Of a stretch of DNA of 64,000 nucleotides, positions 1-11,702 are shown piece after piece. Where the stretch lies: assembly GCA_036320915.1 (NCBI GenBank), contig JAXBDG010000013.1, positions 558,001 through 622,000 on the forward strand. The letters run 5' to 3'. How positions within the stretch are numbered: the stretch's first letter is position 1; every line of letters starts with the position of its first letter. The translations under genes were made by a program, and so were the position numbers. This stretch comes from Linnemannia elongata. Lineage: Eukaryota; Mortierellomycota; Mortierellomycetes; Mortierellales; Mortierellaceae. The notes below the pieces were generated by a model, which was not told the DNA's origin, searched no databases, and saw only the letters and a list, made by a program, of their open reading frames with translations.

Positions 1-702
1 TCCCCCTACAGACACTCCCTCCCTCCCTCCCTTCCTCCTTTCCTTTCGACCTTCCCCTCACTTCAGCCCACCCTCGACATCATTTTGCATCCAAAAAGAG
101 AAACGAACAGTCCAGATGGACACGCACACTAGTCCCTCTCAGCCACACTCACGCACAAATACTTCTTGCCAAGCTTGACGTCGCCGCTCCGCCATCTACT
201 TTTGAACCCAACCTGGATCTCCCTTCATCCCTTCCTCTTCTTCAATGGCGAGTGCCCTTTTTGTTCGAATCCCCGATAGTCCAAAAGGAACCCTTCCAAT
301 CATCGAATTCTTGGCAAAAGTTGACCACTCAACTTCAGCCTCAAAAATATCTCTCCGCCTTTTTTTTTGAAAAAGAATAGAGGACGTTCATTTTTTAGTG
401 CTCACTCTGCTAACTAGGCTTTTCTTGGCAAAGAAACGTAGGAGAAACTTCTTCAGTTGACCCTTCTCGAAGCTTGATCCCATCGACTTTTGGGCGACAG
501 CCTTCAATTGGCGTTCATAGTTCTCATTATCGAGCGATAGACAATCATAGAAAGGAATGTTTGAAATAGATGAATATTTTATTATCCTGATACGATGGAT
601 GAGGTTCCTGACAAATGAGTGAGTAGAGAAGAAAAGAAAGATAGAAAGTAAAATGAACACAAGGGGGAAAATATGGATGCACTGATGGAACAAGAATGAC
701 AA
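1..702. other. Spacer 3' of the deacetylase; no convincing gene
   Basis: The left end is C/T-rich. A 41-codon ATG ORF (+, from 245) and a 104-codon minus ORF (388-702) are present. Neither matches a family I recognise nor shows clear splice continuity. The part nearest 703 is presumably the deacetylase 3' UTR. Confidence 0.5.
578..583 (-). terminator. Poly(A) signal AATAAA of the histone deacetylase gene
   Basis: The minus strand reads AATAAA about 120 nt after the deacetylase stop codon, the expected distance for a fungal 3' UTR. Confidence 0.45.
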
Positions 703-3700
703 TTAGGGCGCATTGGGACCGCGGTAACCGTGGTGACGCTGTTCCCGTTCTCGATCCATTCGTTCACGATCCCATGCTCCTCCATATGGTCCAGGGGCTC
801 CTCCTGGAGCCTCGCCGCCACCCATCACAACACCTCGGAGATCGCCCTGACTACCACCATGGCTTCCTCCGCGACGATGACCGTAGGGTGCAGGCGCTGG
901 TCCTCCAGGCATCATCCGCCCATAATCCATCGATCCGCCGTGCGAAGGGTGTGAATGATGACCCATTGGTGGCATGGGTCCTCCATGCGAAGGTGGCATC
1001 GGGCGTGACTCCATCATACGAGGGTCTTCAATATCCATAGCAGACGACTCCTTATAGTGCTCCTTGCGCTCCTTGTGTCCCATTGGTGCTTCCTCGTGGC
1101 GATCAGGAATATATCCTCCATAAACAGCAGGAGGAGGAGCACCATATCCTGACGAATGCATTCCAGGAATAGGACCGCTGGTAGAGCTAGGTCGGCTTTG
1201 GCTCATTCCAGCGCTTCCTCCTCGACTACCGCTGCCGCTCACATTGCTGCCCGAATAATGGTGGCCTGATGATTGCGATCCGGGAGGAGGGGCATGATGG
1301 TGAGGCATCGATTGGTGGTGGGGTGGCATATGGTGATGAGAAGGTTGTGGAGGTCCAGGGTGTTGACCGTGCTGAGGGTGGGATCCATGAGGTCCTTGAG
1401 AGTGGTGGTGGCCTGGGTGAGAGTGTGAATGCGAGTGCGAGTGGGGTGCTCCGTGCGACATGCTTCCGCTGTGCATATGACCGTGGGGGATCGGCTGTGT
1501 AGGAGGCAACTGTGATGAAGAGGGTGGAGGTGCTCCTTGGCTATAGTGCATCGACGAGCCATGCTGAGGGTATCCACCGTGGCTGCTTCCACTTCCCTGT
1601 GGAGGAGCACCGTAACGCATCATATCATCGCCTGGATACTGTGGGTGGTAATCTGGGCGGCTTGAGCTAGAACTGCTGCCGCCTGGGCGTCTCTGCATAT
1701 GCATTTGCATCTGATGTTGATGATGCTGGTGCTCGCGCTGCTCATGCTCCCTCTGCTCATGCTCGCGAATCATCTGAATATCTCTATGCTGTTGGTGCTC
1801 TCTGTGCATCTGATGCTCGCGCTGCTGGTGCTGCATCTGCATCTGCTGCTGATCACGGCCGAGGTGATGGTGAGATGGGGTACCCTGTTGAGGATGCGAA
1901 GGAGGGATCGACTGCCCATGAGGAGGTTGCTGAGACGAGTGCTGACCCTGTTGGGAATGAGGAGCCTGCTGTCCGTGATGAGACGGCTCGCGGTGGTGAG
2001 AATCTCTAGGCTGGTACTCCTTGGAGTGAATCTCGCGACTCTTTGAGGCAGCAGGGTAGGGCGCCTGCGACGACTGGACTCCCGCCTGCTGTAACTCCTT
2101 GCCGTTCTGCTTCTGTGATGTTGTTCCAGTGATGCGCGCCCGACGGGCTCCATCAGCAGCTCCAGATCCGGCACCAGCGCTTGCTACTGTCGCACTTGCG
2201 CCTTGAATTCCTTTGATCGATTTTGTAGTGGGTTGCGGGGTCCACTCGCCTTGAGCATTGCTGGATTTTGACAGAGCAACCTCTGTGGAGGCACCTGCGC
2301 CGTATTTACGACTGGCGGTGCCAGAGCTAGATCCATTAATTGCTCCGAGGGGGCTGGAAAAGTTATGCAACGCAGAAGACGTTGTGGCACGACCGCTAAG
2401 ACGTCCTGAGCCAGTGGTCGAAGAACTGCCAAGGGCCGGTGAGCCTGACAGTACGAACGAGCCGTTGGCGTTGTGTTGGTTACGACGGCCGTCTTCGTCC
2501 TCCGAATCTGAAAGCTCCTCATCAGGCACAATCCTTGAATCTGCCAATCGTCCTACATTTTAGAATCGGTGAAAGGGGGAAAATATGCGTTAGATCATTA
2601 TCGACCCAAGTCTTGTCATTTTCGACATAAGTATTGATAGCGATTGAACAAGCGCCTTGCATTACGTGTGATTCTGGTATCGACATCCATCTCGTCATCC
2701 TCATCATCTGAGGATGAGTAATCTCTGGGGACCTCCTGCATTTGCACTGAGGGAGCGCATGGAATATGGCGGAGGTTTTCAATGATCTGGGCCCTGTTGG
2801 AGAAATAAAGAAAAAACCTGGGTCAGTACTGCTGGCATATTTCCGAAAACCCCAAGGGTAAAACGGCCATAATATAGGCGTCACGTACTTCAAGTTGTGA
2901 AGATCCTCCGGTGTGTTGTCGTTCTTCATGTTGTTGGCTGGAACATCCAAGCGGTACTCAGGGCCGTAGTATTCGAAGTAAGAGTTGAATGGAAGCTCTA
3001 AAAAATCGAAAGTAACACATATTAACAAATGATCATCAATGGTACATAACGAGGCATACAGTTAAAAACGATCGTGTTACCTTCTGGAAGCTGCTCGTTG
3101 AGAAGGACGGCAGTTTCGAATGTCCATGCCCTGGCGACGTTGCGAACAGTATATCCTCCTCCACCTACAACAACCATGGGAATGCCAAAGGATTTGACAT
3201 AAGCAACACAGTTTGCGTGCCCCTTCATGGACAGATTGAAGCATCCGAGCTTGTCGCCGGCCAAAGAATCTGCTCCGCACTGCAACACAACGGCTCCTGG
3301 GCGATACCACTCCATGATGTGCTTGATGATCTATTAATTGTCGAAAGCAAATCCATAGGGCGAATATCTTAGGACGACCATTGGAGCAATAATAGACAGA
3401 AAAAATCGCGATCTCTCACCATCAATCTGCAAAACTTACAGGTTCAAAGAGATTCTGGTAGGACCAGTCGTCCATTCCCTTTTGAAGTGGTACGTTAACA
3501 GCATAGTTCTTGCCCTTGCCGATACCGGTCTCTTCCAGCTTTCCTGTACCAGGGAAGAACTCTGTCATGTGGAAAGACGCCGTCATGACACGATCTGTGG
3601 TGTAAAACGCTTCTTCCACTCCGTCTCCGTGATGAATATCAATATCGATGTACAAGACACGCTGATGGAATCGCAAGAGTTCCAGAATAGCGAGCACAAT

Positions 3701-4851
3701 GTCGTTGATATAACAGAATCCTGAAGCCTCTGTCTTTTTGGCGTGATGAAGTCCTCCTGCCCAGTTGATAGCAATGTCTGATTCGCCTCTTGTCAATTTG
3801 TTGGCAGCAGCTAATAAAAGTAAGTGCGAATTGTAGCTATACGTGTTAATGGTGGAGTTGTTTTTGTTTTCAAGGTCTGACTCCTGAATATTGACCCGGC
3901 CTTCCGCAATCCCTTTGCTTACCGATGGATCCTCCAGCGGAGATTGAACAGAACTCGAAAAGACCATCAAAAACGGGACAATCATCACCAAGGTTGACTG
4001 CGAAGGTAGGAGACATAAAGAAATGTAAGAATGGAAAAGAGGAAACAAAAAGATATATTAGACAATGTTCTCCAAGACGACACGCAACGTTACTGTCAAG
4101 ATACCGTAATGACTATTCGTTCATGAAACGAACAGAAACTTACAAAGGTGTTTGGTGGACTCTGACATTCCTTCGCCGCCAACCATATCTGGTGTGAGTC
4201 TGGCCAAGAAGTCAACGTACTCGTCGTTGTGGAAACGGGTCATCTGGCGCGCAGTAGCTCGTTTCGGGCGCTAACGATGATAAGAAAAATGGTGGCAAAC
4301 AAAAGAAGCGAGTTAGTTTGATATTTATGCAAGGAGCCTCCTGCAAGGGATCCTGCAAAGCTAACGAATCGAGACGATGAACCTGGTTGTTGACGTACAA
4401 TAACATCCATCTTCTTGTACAGTCCGTAGTTGGTCACTAGAGTGTGACACATGCGAACTCTGTGGGGCTTCATAGGGTGACCTATATGATTTAAGAGAGA
4501 AATCAACTAACGTCAGATACCACATACGTACCCTCGACACACTGAAATACTATGGCACCCAGGTTCTGACGGATATGCTGTGTGGTACTTACCAAGACCA
4601 TATGTATAGTTACCAACGTCGTCTAAGCATCACAGTAACGAAAGGTTGGGAAGAGGAAGATTTTGAGCTTGATTAGATTCCAAACCTGGGGAGGATAGTC
4701 ATTTGCCAACGCTGTCTCGGAGGGATTGAATCTCCAGGCAGGCTACTGCTTCAGCATGCTTCTCAAGGTTGTTACCATCGTAAAAGTAGGAGACGCGTTG
4801 CTTTTGGGTGGCACCTCCGCCGAGGGCAAATGAAGAGAATCCAGTAGTCAT
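703..4851 (-). CDS. RPD3: Class I histone deacetylase (Rpd3/HDAC1 type) with long His/Gln-rich tail
   Basis: Zn-dependent lysine deacetylase, expected as the catalytic subunit of nuclear Rpd3/Sin3-type corepressors. I read ten exons (4851-4776, 4622-4593, 4481-4399, 4270-4144, 3997-3923, 3810-3440, 3330-3081, 2997-2889, 2793-2666, 2552-703) that join in phase to 1032 aa. Visible family motifs in order: YFYD...[17 protein letters not shown], the [11 protein letters not shown]is pair, [20 protein letters not shown] (metal ligands), [30 protein letters not shown] and [15 protein letters not shown]. The catalytic core ends near residue 400. The last exon adds about 616 aa rich in Ser, Gly, Gln, His and Pro, with runs of HS/HQ and repeated [12 protein letters not shown] charged units. 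Family members usually have a short acidic tail, so this extension is unusual. The start is the ATG just before the conserved N-terminus. An S. pombe Clr6-like identity is equally possible. Confidence 0.95.
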
Positions 4852-5576
4852 TGGAAGCGAGTGGGGTAAAGAGTAATGAAGTGATGGGTGTTTGTGTGTG
4901 TTGGTGTGTGGGTGTATGAGTTGAAGGGTGGTCGAGTTACGCCGTTGTGGTTTGCTTGCTTTTGTAACAAAGTGGTTATGGTTTTGCAAGCTTGAGTGAT
5001 AAAGGCTGTTTTCCTAGTTGTTGTTTGCGATTGGTTTCTGCAGCCCTGTTGAGTCCTTTGTTCCAGCAGTTGAGTGTCAGTCGGGTTGCCGGGGTCGGGG
5101 AGGGAGGTGGCCGAGTGCGAGTGGAGGAGACGGGAGCAGAGCTGACTGATGCGTGCGGTGATGGAAAGAAGTGGAAAAGGCCAAAGGAACAGAAGGGACA
5201 TCCAGCAGAAACAGACTGATAATGAGACTGGCTGGCAGCCGTCCCCTGGTTTCGAATCCAATGTGGCTTAGGCCGAAAATTAGAAGGATATGGGACGGTC
5301 TTTATTTTGGAATGAAGGAAGGCGCGGCCACTGACAGTTGGATATCATTCTTTATTTCATTTGTATGTATGTACAGGAGCATAGAAGGGGCATAAAGAGA
5401 AAAACCATAAAGAAAAAGTAAAAACGAGAAGCATGAAGGAAGAGAGCATAAAAGAGAAAGAAGCTTGCAGGAGAACATTAAACAAGAGAAGTTAGGAAGA
5501 ATGCGTAAAAATATAGGAAAGATAGTACATTAGGAAGCAGCAGGGCTGCGATAGTCAGGAGGGCAGTAACATGCCT
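4852..5576. other. Intergenic: deacetylase promoter and bHLH 3' UTR
   Basis: No gene is seen. The 4852-5250 part is the upstream region of the deacetylase, with pyrimidine-rich sequence on the minus strand. Around 5350-5576 lies the 3' UTR of the bHLH gene, including AATAAA on the minus strand at 5351-5356. Confidence 0.5.
5351..5356 (-). terminator. Poly(A) signal of the bHLH gene
   Basis: AATAAA on the minus strand about 220 nt after the stop in the 9-codon terminal exon, which supports that exon being the gene's end. Confidence 0.4.
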
Positions 5577-7863
5577 TTATTCCTCGTACTCCATCTCGGA
5601 TGCCTAGGGAACATTTAACAAATGTACAAAAGAGTGGTGTCAGTAATGGATGCAATGTAAAAGGAGAGTCGGGTAAGTGGTCATGGATAAGGACAGCTAG
5701 TGAAGACCGCTGCTCCACATCGATTGGCAACAACAATGTGCTGTGGAGAACCACAGGTCAAACCATAGGCAGAAAGAATGGATGGTACTCCCATAGCGCT
5801 CATATATGTCCCGGATGCGATTGACTACCACCCAATTCAAATTTCATTGTTTTGTGCCGCAAAATCGAAAATGCGCCGTCGGAACACAAACAAGATTTTT
5901 CTTTTCAGCCATGCAAGAACAACCTCTCTTCTTCTGTTTACTGGCTTGTTTTTGCTCTTTGTGCGTCAGTGGTGATTGTTGTGTTGACGTGTGGAGGAAG
6001 GGAGGGGAAAGGGGGGGGAGAGATAAGGTGGTAAAGGCTGGTCTTCTTTGTATTTACAACTTACAGATTCATCGCCATCCGCTGATTCTCCAAGGTTGAC
6101 CTGAAGGTCCCGCACTCTGTTCTTGAGCTCGTTCTTTTGGTCCAGAAGGCGCTGGATATAATCCACAGCTGTAAAATAAAGAAAAGCACGCCAACAAGTC
6201 AGTAAACATATCATTTCTACTTTTTTGGGGGGGCGACAGAAAAAGAATAGCCGATTGGGCACAATGACATGCATGTCGCTCTCCTTCTCCACTTACATTT
6301 CTGCAAGATGAGTGCCTCGCTGCGTTGGCACTCGCTTAACGTGGGAACAATTTCAACCAAAGAATCGAATCCGATGCGGATATTTTGGCGCCTCTTCTGC
6401 TCCGACGCAATGTGGTTCGCCTTCTTTTCTGCGTCCGTCAACAGCTCATGTGGCTGCTTCTTTCCTGGTCCTCGCGGTTGCATCTGGTTCGAAGAGTTGT
6501 TCTGCTGTGGAGAGAGTGCACGAGAGGGGTCCTCCTGGTCGTCTGAGTATGGGTGACGGTTGTGGTTATTGAGCTTCGACAGCATGGCCTCGTTTCCTTC
6601 AGCAATCTGTCCATTCGTGTAGTTCATGCTCAGTCCGTTTGAGTAGTATCCATTGTGGTTGTGCGCGTGTGGGTGCTGGTAGTTGGTGTGATCGCCGCCA
6701 TGACCCATATCCTCGCTGCCGTCTCTGCTAGTTCGAGCGGTCACCACGTAGAACGATGCCTCACTTGTCTTGCGTCGAGCACCACCGACGCTGCCAGCAG
6801 AATGGCCTGAATCATGGCTATCGTGACTTGACCGCTGGCCAGACTTGTAGGTGGGACTTGATGATGCATACTGATAATCGTTGGCCGAGGACCCCTTACG
6901 CCGAGCAGATTTCTTGGAAGGGGGAGTGGATTCTTGTCCTTGGTCAAAATACGTTGCGTGCTCGCTCTCATGGTATCCGTCGGGTGATGCTGACACGTAC
7001 GCCGAGGATGTCGAATGGTGGATGGCACCAGCGTTCGATGGAAGAGGGGGAGGGGTTCCACTCGATCGAGATGTATGTCCTCCATGGAGACTGGTCTGGG
7101 ACTTTCTCTTCTTGATTGTCCTTGCTGGTCCAGAGCCCGTCTCGAATGAAGGATCCATTCCCATTGGCATGCTTGGGTCAGAGTATCCATTGTGAAAAGA
7201 TGGCGGGTTTTGTTGTTGCTGGTAATGTGGATAAAGTTCTGAGGGAGGATGTTGTTGATAGTGATGCGGCTGTGGGTGAAGGTCCTGAGAGCGAGTTTCA
7301 TGCAGATGAAGGTTTGGGCTCGAGTTGTGTTGTTGGTGTGCCATCTGCTCTTGTGCTTGAATCTGGAGCTGCATCTGTTGCTGTTGTTGTTGCTGTTGTT
7401 GTTGTTGTTGTGCGAGGACCATTGCCTGAGTGATCGCACTTGCCTGCGCCATCAGTTCGGGGTTCTGGAGAAACGCCTGGCTCATGGCCTGGGGATCAAG
7501 AACGGCTCCAGAAGCCAACAGCCGGTTTGCGCTCACATGTTGCGCCGCCCATTCGTGCTGTTGCTGCTGATGTTGTTGATGCTGAGCCATTGAGGAGGGA
7601 AGATCTGAAGGCATTGAACGGATTCTGTTTGGGCTGCTTGGACCCTGTTGGGAGGATAGGACCGGGTTCAGTTGAAGGTGGCTCTGAGAAGAAGGGTGGC
7701 CCTGGAGCTGATGTTGCTGATGTTGTTGGTAGTCATGTCCGCCAAGGGGAGGTTGTGGTCCTGGTTGGTTATGAGGCTTGTATCGTTCTTCCTCAGCGAG
7801 CTGGCCGAGGAATGCGGAGAAGGCCTTTTGTTCGTGGTCGGACAGGAGAGAGGGGAAGGCCAT
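5577..7863 (-). CDS. bHLH transcription factor (Mlx/Ino4-like basic region) with polyQ
   Basis: Predicted nuclear DNA-binding protein of 565 aa from three exons (7863-6297, 6168-6065, 5603-5577). The bHLH near residues 490-550 contains KKANHIASEQKRRQNIRIGF followed by DSLVEIVPTLSEC, RSEALILQKS and VDYIQRLL. The H-x3-E-x2-R-R basic region is the class that reads CACGTG/CANNTG E-boxes. A leucine-zipper-like extension (LLDQKNELKNRVRDLQVNL) follows. The N-terminal 480 residues are Gln/His/Ser-rich, with a polyQ run at about 7375-7415, and include a KKRKSQ basic patch. The start at 7863 gives MAFPSLLSDHEQKAF; an in-frame ATG further upstream lies in low-complexity leader. The last coding exon is only 9 codons including the stop, supported by a clean acceptor and phase 0. 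The exact subfamily is uncertain. Confidence 0.88.
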
Positions 7864-8472
7864 GTATGTAGTATGTGTTGATAATAGACAGGGGTGGATG
7901 ATGTGGATGTACAGATGAACGACTACAACAAAAGTGCAAGAGAATAAGAGGGATTGGTTAGTGATCAGCGAGTGAGTGAATATTTCTGTTTCTCTTCTCC
8001 ACTCAGCACACTTCTCAGCAATTGGCGGAGTGAATGTCTCCCTCTTTCTCCACCCTCTTCCCCCCCCCCTTTTTTTTTTATTTCTTTCTTTCTCCACAAC
8101 GGTCATTCCTGGTCAGTGCAAGTTAATGAATGAGCGTTTCGTTTTTCCGTGATTACTTTTTGAATGAATAGCTGAGAGCAAGTAGGAAGGGGTAGACTGA
8201 ATGGAATGAATGAATGAAGAAGGAGTGGAAGAAGAAAAAAGAAAGAAAGTAGACAAGAAAGTTGGAGGAGAAGTGTGAATGAGTGAAAAAAAGAAGTGAG
8301 AGAACAAAAAGTAGTGGTGAGAAGTGAAGGAAGGAGGAAGACGAGGTCGAGTGAGGGCGGTGTCGTTTTATTCAGTGAACAAAAAAAAGAAAACAAAAAA
8401 AAATAAGAGAGTTCAGGTCCGGGTCAGGACAGCAGACAGGCAGTGTGAAAAAAGGAGGGATGGGAGAAGGAC

Positions 8473-8512
8473 ATCAATCAATCAATCAATCAGGGCAAGG
8501 CAAGGCAAGGCA
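8473..8512. repeat. (ATCA)n followed by (GGCAA)n microsatellites
   Basis: Five ATCA units are followed immediately by about four GGCAA units. They lie in the bHLH upstream region. Confidence 0.9.
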
Positions 8513-8731
8513 GGAAAGAAGGCAGGGGGAAGCCAAGTCATTACAACACGCTCTTCTTTTTTTTTTTCTTTCCTTCTTTTTGCACCCACACGGACACATA
8601 ATCCGGAAAGATGCGAATCGAATCAGTGAACGAGCGAGTGACTACCGACAAAATTATTATTGTAACTCGATACTTTGTCATGGATACAAATGAAAAAATA
8701 CACCTCCACACCCCAATGCTCCCTTGTCTTT

Positions 8732-8757
8732 TCTCTCTCTCTCTCTCTCTCTCTCTC
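8732..8757. repeat. (TC)n microsatellite
   Basis: Uninterrupted TC dinucleotide run of about 13 units. Confidence 0.9.
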
Positions 8758-10020
8758 GCTCTCTCTTCTTTCTTGTGCTTTCTTTCCCCATCCCTACATT
8801 CTATCAGTCTATCGCTCGTACTTTCTATTGCTCCTGTTTCTCAACCATCCCCCGTCCGTCTCTCATTTTTTGCTCACAGGTCACAGCCTCTTCTAGCAGA
8901 CGTGGAGGAGAAGTGGAGAAACGGAATTCCTTTCCCTGTCGCCAGTTGACAAACAGCAATAAGTGAAAGTCGTTATGGCTCTCTTGTTTTTTTTATTCAT
9001 CTGAGCAGAGAAGGAGCGATCTGATTTGTGGAGAAGCCCATCTCTCTTTTTTTTTTTTTTTCCTTGCTCTCTGTCTGTTACAGCTCGAACAACTTCACTA
9101 AAAAGATCTCCAACTAAGGTTGCCTTCCTCCATCGTTAACCCCTTGTTTTCCTTTTCTTCTACTCCCTCTGTTCTTTGATCGTTGAAATCCAAACCCACT
9201 CCTAACCCTAAAAACACATACAAACAAACAACAACAACAAAAGTTGAGCGAGAAGAAGAAAAATCGTTGGGTCCATTGGTGGTTTTCTCTTTGCCCTTGA
9301 ACTCCCCCAACCCCAACTCCCGCTGCACGTCAAACACATGTTTACATTTGGTTTTCCTTCTTTGTGTTTTTGTATTTATGTCCTTTCCTTTTCCTCTTCC
9401 TTTTCTTTATTTCGTACCCCATTGTCCTTTTGTTTTTCTTACGACAGAACTTTCACCGAAAAAGAAGTTGCCCAAAAAAAAAGGTTCGAGAACGAACTCA
9501 AATGGCGTAGTCGTAAGTTCTGTCATATCTACACGCATCGAAACCACCAATTGGTACGCGAACTACTTCTTACTCTTCACTCTTGACTATTCTTTGGCAA
9601 GACCATACTTGCACAACTACATACATGGACCTCTTACATACTTTACACACACTGGGCCGTTTGTTGAATCAACTTTAATCAACAGGAAATAAACCAATTG
9701 AATATTCCTCAAGAGTGGACGGCATTCCAACGACGAGCGCGTACTACATGGCAAACACGTACGTATACAAGTTACATACCTGAGTGATCGACTGTCTGCT
9801 TCAATCGTTTACCCAGTGGTGTACGATGAAAAGTAATTGGGCGCAAAAGATATTCCTAAAAAGAAAAGAAAAAAAAAGAGCACTTGACCAGTCTGAACCA
9901 GGAGACTGATGACCCTGTAACAACAGAAACAAAGCAACAGCAAAACCAACCTTTCCCTGCTTGTGTAGCATCGGCAATGCGCATTTTTTGGTGGCGGCAA
10001 ATAGGAAAAGTGCGCAGGAA

Positions 10021-10034
10021 GTCATGTGACGTAA
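10021..10034. promoter_or_regulatory. Palindromic M-box-like E-box overlapping a CRE half-site
   Basis: GTCATGTGAC is a perfect palindrome centred on CATGTG and runs directly into GTAA, creating TGACGTAA. It lies about 215 bp upstream of the folate synthase start. bHLH-zip and bZIP factors are known to bind such sequences; use here is inference. Confidence 0.3.
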
Positions 10035-10244
10035 ACCCTAAAAATGTATGTTTCGTCTCCCTTTTTCTCGCGACCCTTTTATTGGCCCTTTGCGGGCCAT
10101 GGTTGGTATCTTGTCTGCTATCTTGTTCGGTCGATAAGAAACGTTGTCCTTGCTCTTGCTCTCCTCCAGCTTTCCCATTTCGTTTACTTCTCATACTTTT
10201 CTTTCTTTCTTCATCAACTTCCTCCCTCCATCCTCCTTCAAAGA

Positions 10245-11702
10245 ATGGATCTCGGACTCGAACGCGTCACTCGATTACTCGAGGCCCTCGCCCCTGCCGC
10301 ATCACCTCTCCTCCCACCTCCTCACCTAGCTTTTCCCATTATCCACGTCGCAGGCACCAACGGCAAGGGTTCCATCTGCGCCTACCTCTCCTCGATCCTC
10401 ACCGCCTCTGGTTTCCGTGTCGGCCGCTACAACTCCCCTCACCTCATTACCCCCAGAGACACCATCCAGATCAACAACAAACCCATCTCCCAGGAGGACT
10501 ATGAATTCGTCACCCAAGTTGTCCACCAAAAAGATGCAGAGCTCAACCTCAAGGCTACCTCGTTCGAGCTCCTGACCGCGACAGCCTTTTATTTTTTTGC
10601 CTATGGCACTGGAGTCAGCACACATTCCCCTTCTTCCTCGCCCACCTCGTCGTCGCCGTCCAAGGTCGACATTGCTATCATCGAGGTTGGCGTTGGTGGC
10701 CGTCTGGATGCGACCAACATTGTCCCTCGTCCCAAAGTCTGTGTCATCGCTTCGATTGGAATGGACCATGCGGGACTATTGGGTAACACAATCGAGGAGG
10801 TCGCCTTTGAGAAGGCTGGAATCATCAAGGCCGGTGTCCCTGTTGTCGTGGCACCACAGCACGAGGGCGAGAAGGTTTACCGGGTCATCCAGGAGAGAGC
10901 TGCCCAATTGACCCACTTACCTGACCAGATCATCCGAGTCCAACCCGCATCCTGGTTGAACCAACAAGAGGCTGATAAGCTGACACCGCCATCTCCCGTG
11001 GGTCGTTGGGCTGTCCGTGAGAACGGGTTCCGGTTCTGGATCCCACTGTTGGGTGATTTCCAGTTAGAGAATGCCACGACAGCCATTGCAGCGATCAATG
11101 TGTTGAAGAGTTCCACGTTGAAAGAGAAGCAGGCACAGTGGAGCGATAGGATCACAGATGAGACGATTCGGCAGGGGATCAGCAATACGGTCTGGCCCGG
11201 CAGGCTACAGTGGATTGAGGGCGAGAGTGCTCCAAGGGAGGTTCGGGGACGGTTGTTGGTCGATGGCGCTCATAACCCCGCGGCGGCTATCGCATTACGG
11301 ACATATGTTGACGAGTATATTTCAGCGTTGTCATCGGTCTCACCAACACCTCGGATACATTGGATCATGGCGTTTACAACGGGGAAGGACGTGGAAGAGA
11401 TGTTTGACATTTTGTTTTCCAAGACATCCAAGAGCACCAGTGGAGATACATTCTCGGCAGTCGAGTTTAGTGCACCCGAGGGGATGCCTTGGGTAGCTCC
11501 GATCCCGGCCCAGGAGGTATGTGACCGATTGGAGAAGCAACAGGAGCGGACGCACATCCGAGAAGAGGACCGGATCCGGTCGAGGGCGTTTGGGGGAGAC
11601 CTGAGGGCAGCCTTTGAGTGGGTGGGTCAACAGCGACAAGGTGACGATGTTGTTGTTGTTTGTGGTTCGTTGTATCTTGTAGCAGATCTCTTTCGATTGT
11701 AG
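10245..11702 (+). CDS. FOL3: Dihydrofolate synthase / folylpolyglutamate synthase
   Basis: ATP-dependent Mur-ligase-family enzyme that adds glutamate to dihydropteroate or folates in one-carbon metabolism. Single exon of 485 aa. Visible motifs: P-loop HVAGTNGKGS at residues 34-43, the SPHLITPRDTIQIN region, EVGVGGRLDATN, the IGMDHAGLLGNT and EKAGIIK metal/ATP segments, and VDGAHNPAAA near residue 340. I chose the ATG at 10245 because MDLGLERVTRLLEAL is the usual family N-terminus. The frame stays open upstream to 10044 and would add 67 residues. That extension could be a leader but is pyrimidine-tract-derived and looks like 5' UTR. Whether it is the monofunctional DHFS (Fol3-like) or an FPGS (Met7-like) is not settled by sight. 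No intron is seen, unlike most neighbours. Confidence 0.9.
   Translation: MDLGLERVTRLLEALAPAASPLLPPPHLAFPIIHVAGTNGKGSICAYLSSILTASGFRVGRYNSPHLITPRDTIQINNKPISQEDYEFVTQVVHQKDAELNLKATSFELLTATAFYFFAYGTGVSTHSPSSSPTSSSPSKVDIAIIEVGVGGRLDATNIVPRPKVCVIASIGMDHAGLLGNTIEEVAFEKAGIIKAGVPVVVAPQHEGEKVYRVIQERAAQLTHLPDQIIRVQPASWLNQQEADKLTPPSPVGRWAVRENGFRFWIPLLGDFQLENATTAIAAINVLKSSTLKEKQAQWSDRITDETIRQGISNTVWPGRLQWIEGESAPREVRGRLLVDGAHNPAAAIALRTYVDEYISALSSVSPTPRIHWIMAFTTGKDVEEMFDILFSKTSKSTSGDTFSAVEFSAPEGMPWVAPIPAQEVCDRLEKQQERTHIREEDRIRSRAFGGDLRAAFEWVGQQRQGDDVVVVCGSLYLVADLFRL

Larger units (their letters stand above)
7864..10244. other. Divergent promoter region between the bHLH and folate genes
   Basis: Some 2.4 kb without a recognisable gene. 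It contains an ATCA microsatellite (8473-8492), a GGCAA tract (8494-8512), a TC tract (8732-8757) and several poly-T runs. ORFs of up to 169 codons here start at non-ATG codons or are pyrimidine-tract artefacts. Both flanking genes are transcribed away from this region. Confidence 0.55.

Noticed and set aside
388..702. 104-codon minus ORF after the deacetylase stop, with a charged end
   Set aside because: The first half is T-rich leader-like translation. I found no acceptor or upstream exon linking the charged part to a gene, and a deacetylase poly(A) signal lies within it.
9183..9692. 169-codon plus-strand ORF between the bHLH and folate genes
   Set aside because: It has no ATG at its start, mixed low-complexity composition and no recognisable family features. 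It lies in the shared promoter region.
10044..10244. 67-residue extension of the folate synthase
   Set aside because: The MDLGLERVTRLLEAL start fits the family. The extension is hydrophobic pyrimidine-tract translation and only weakly resembles a targeting sequence.
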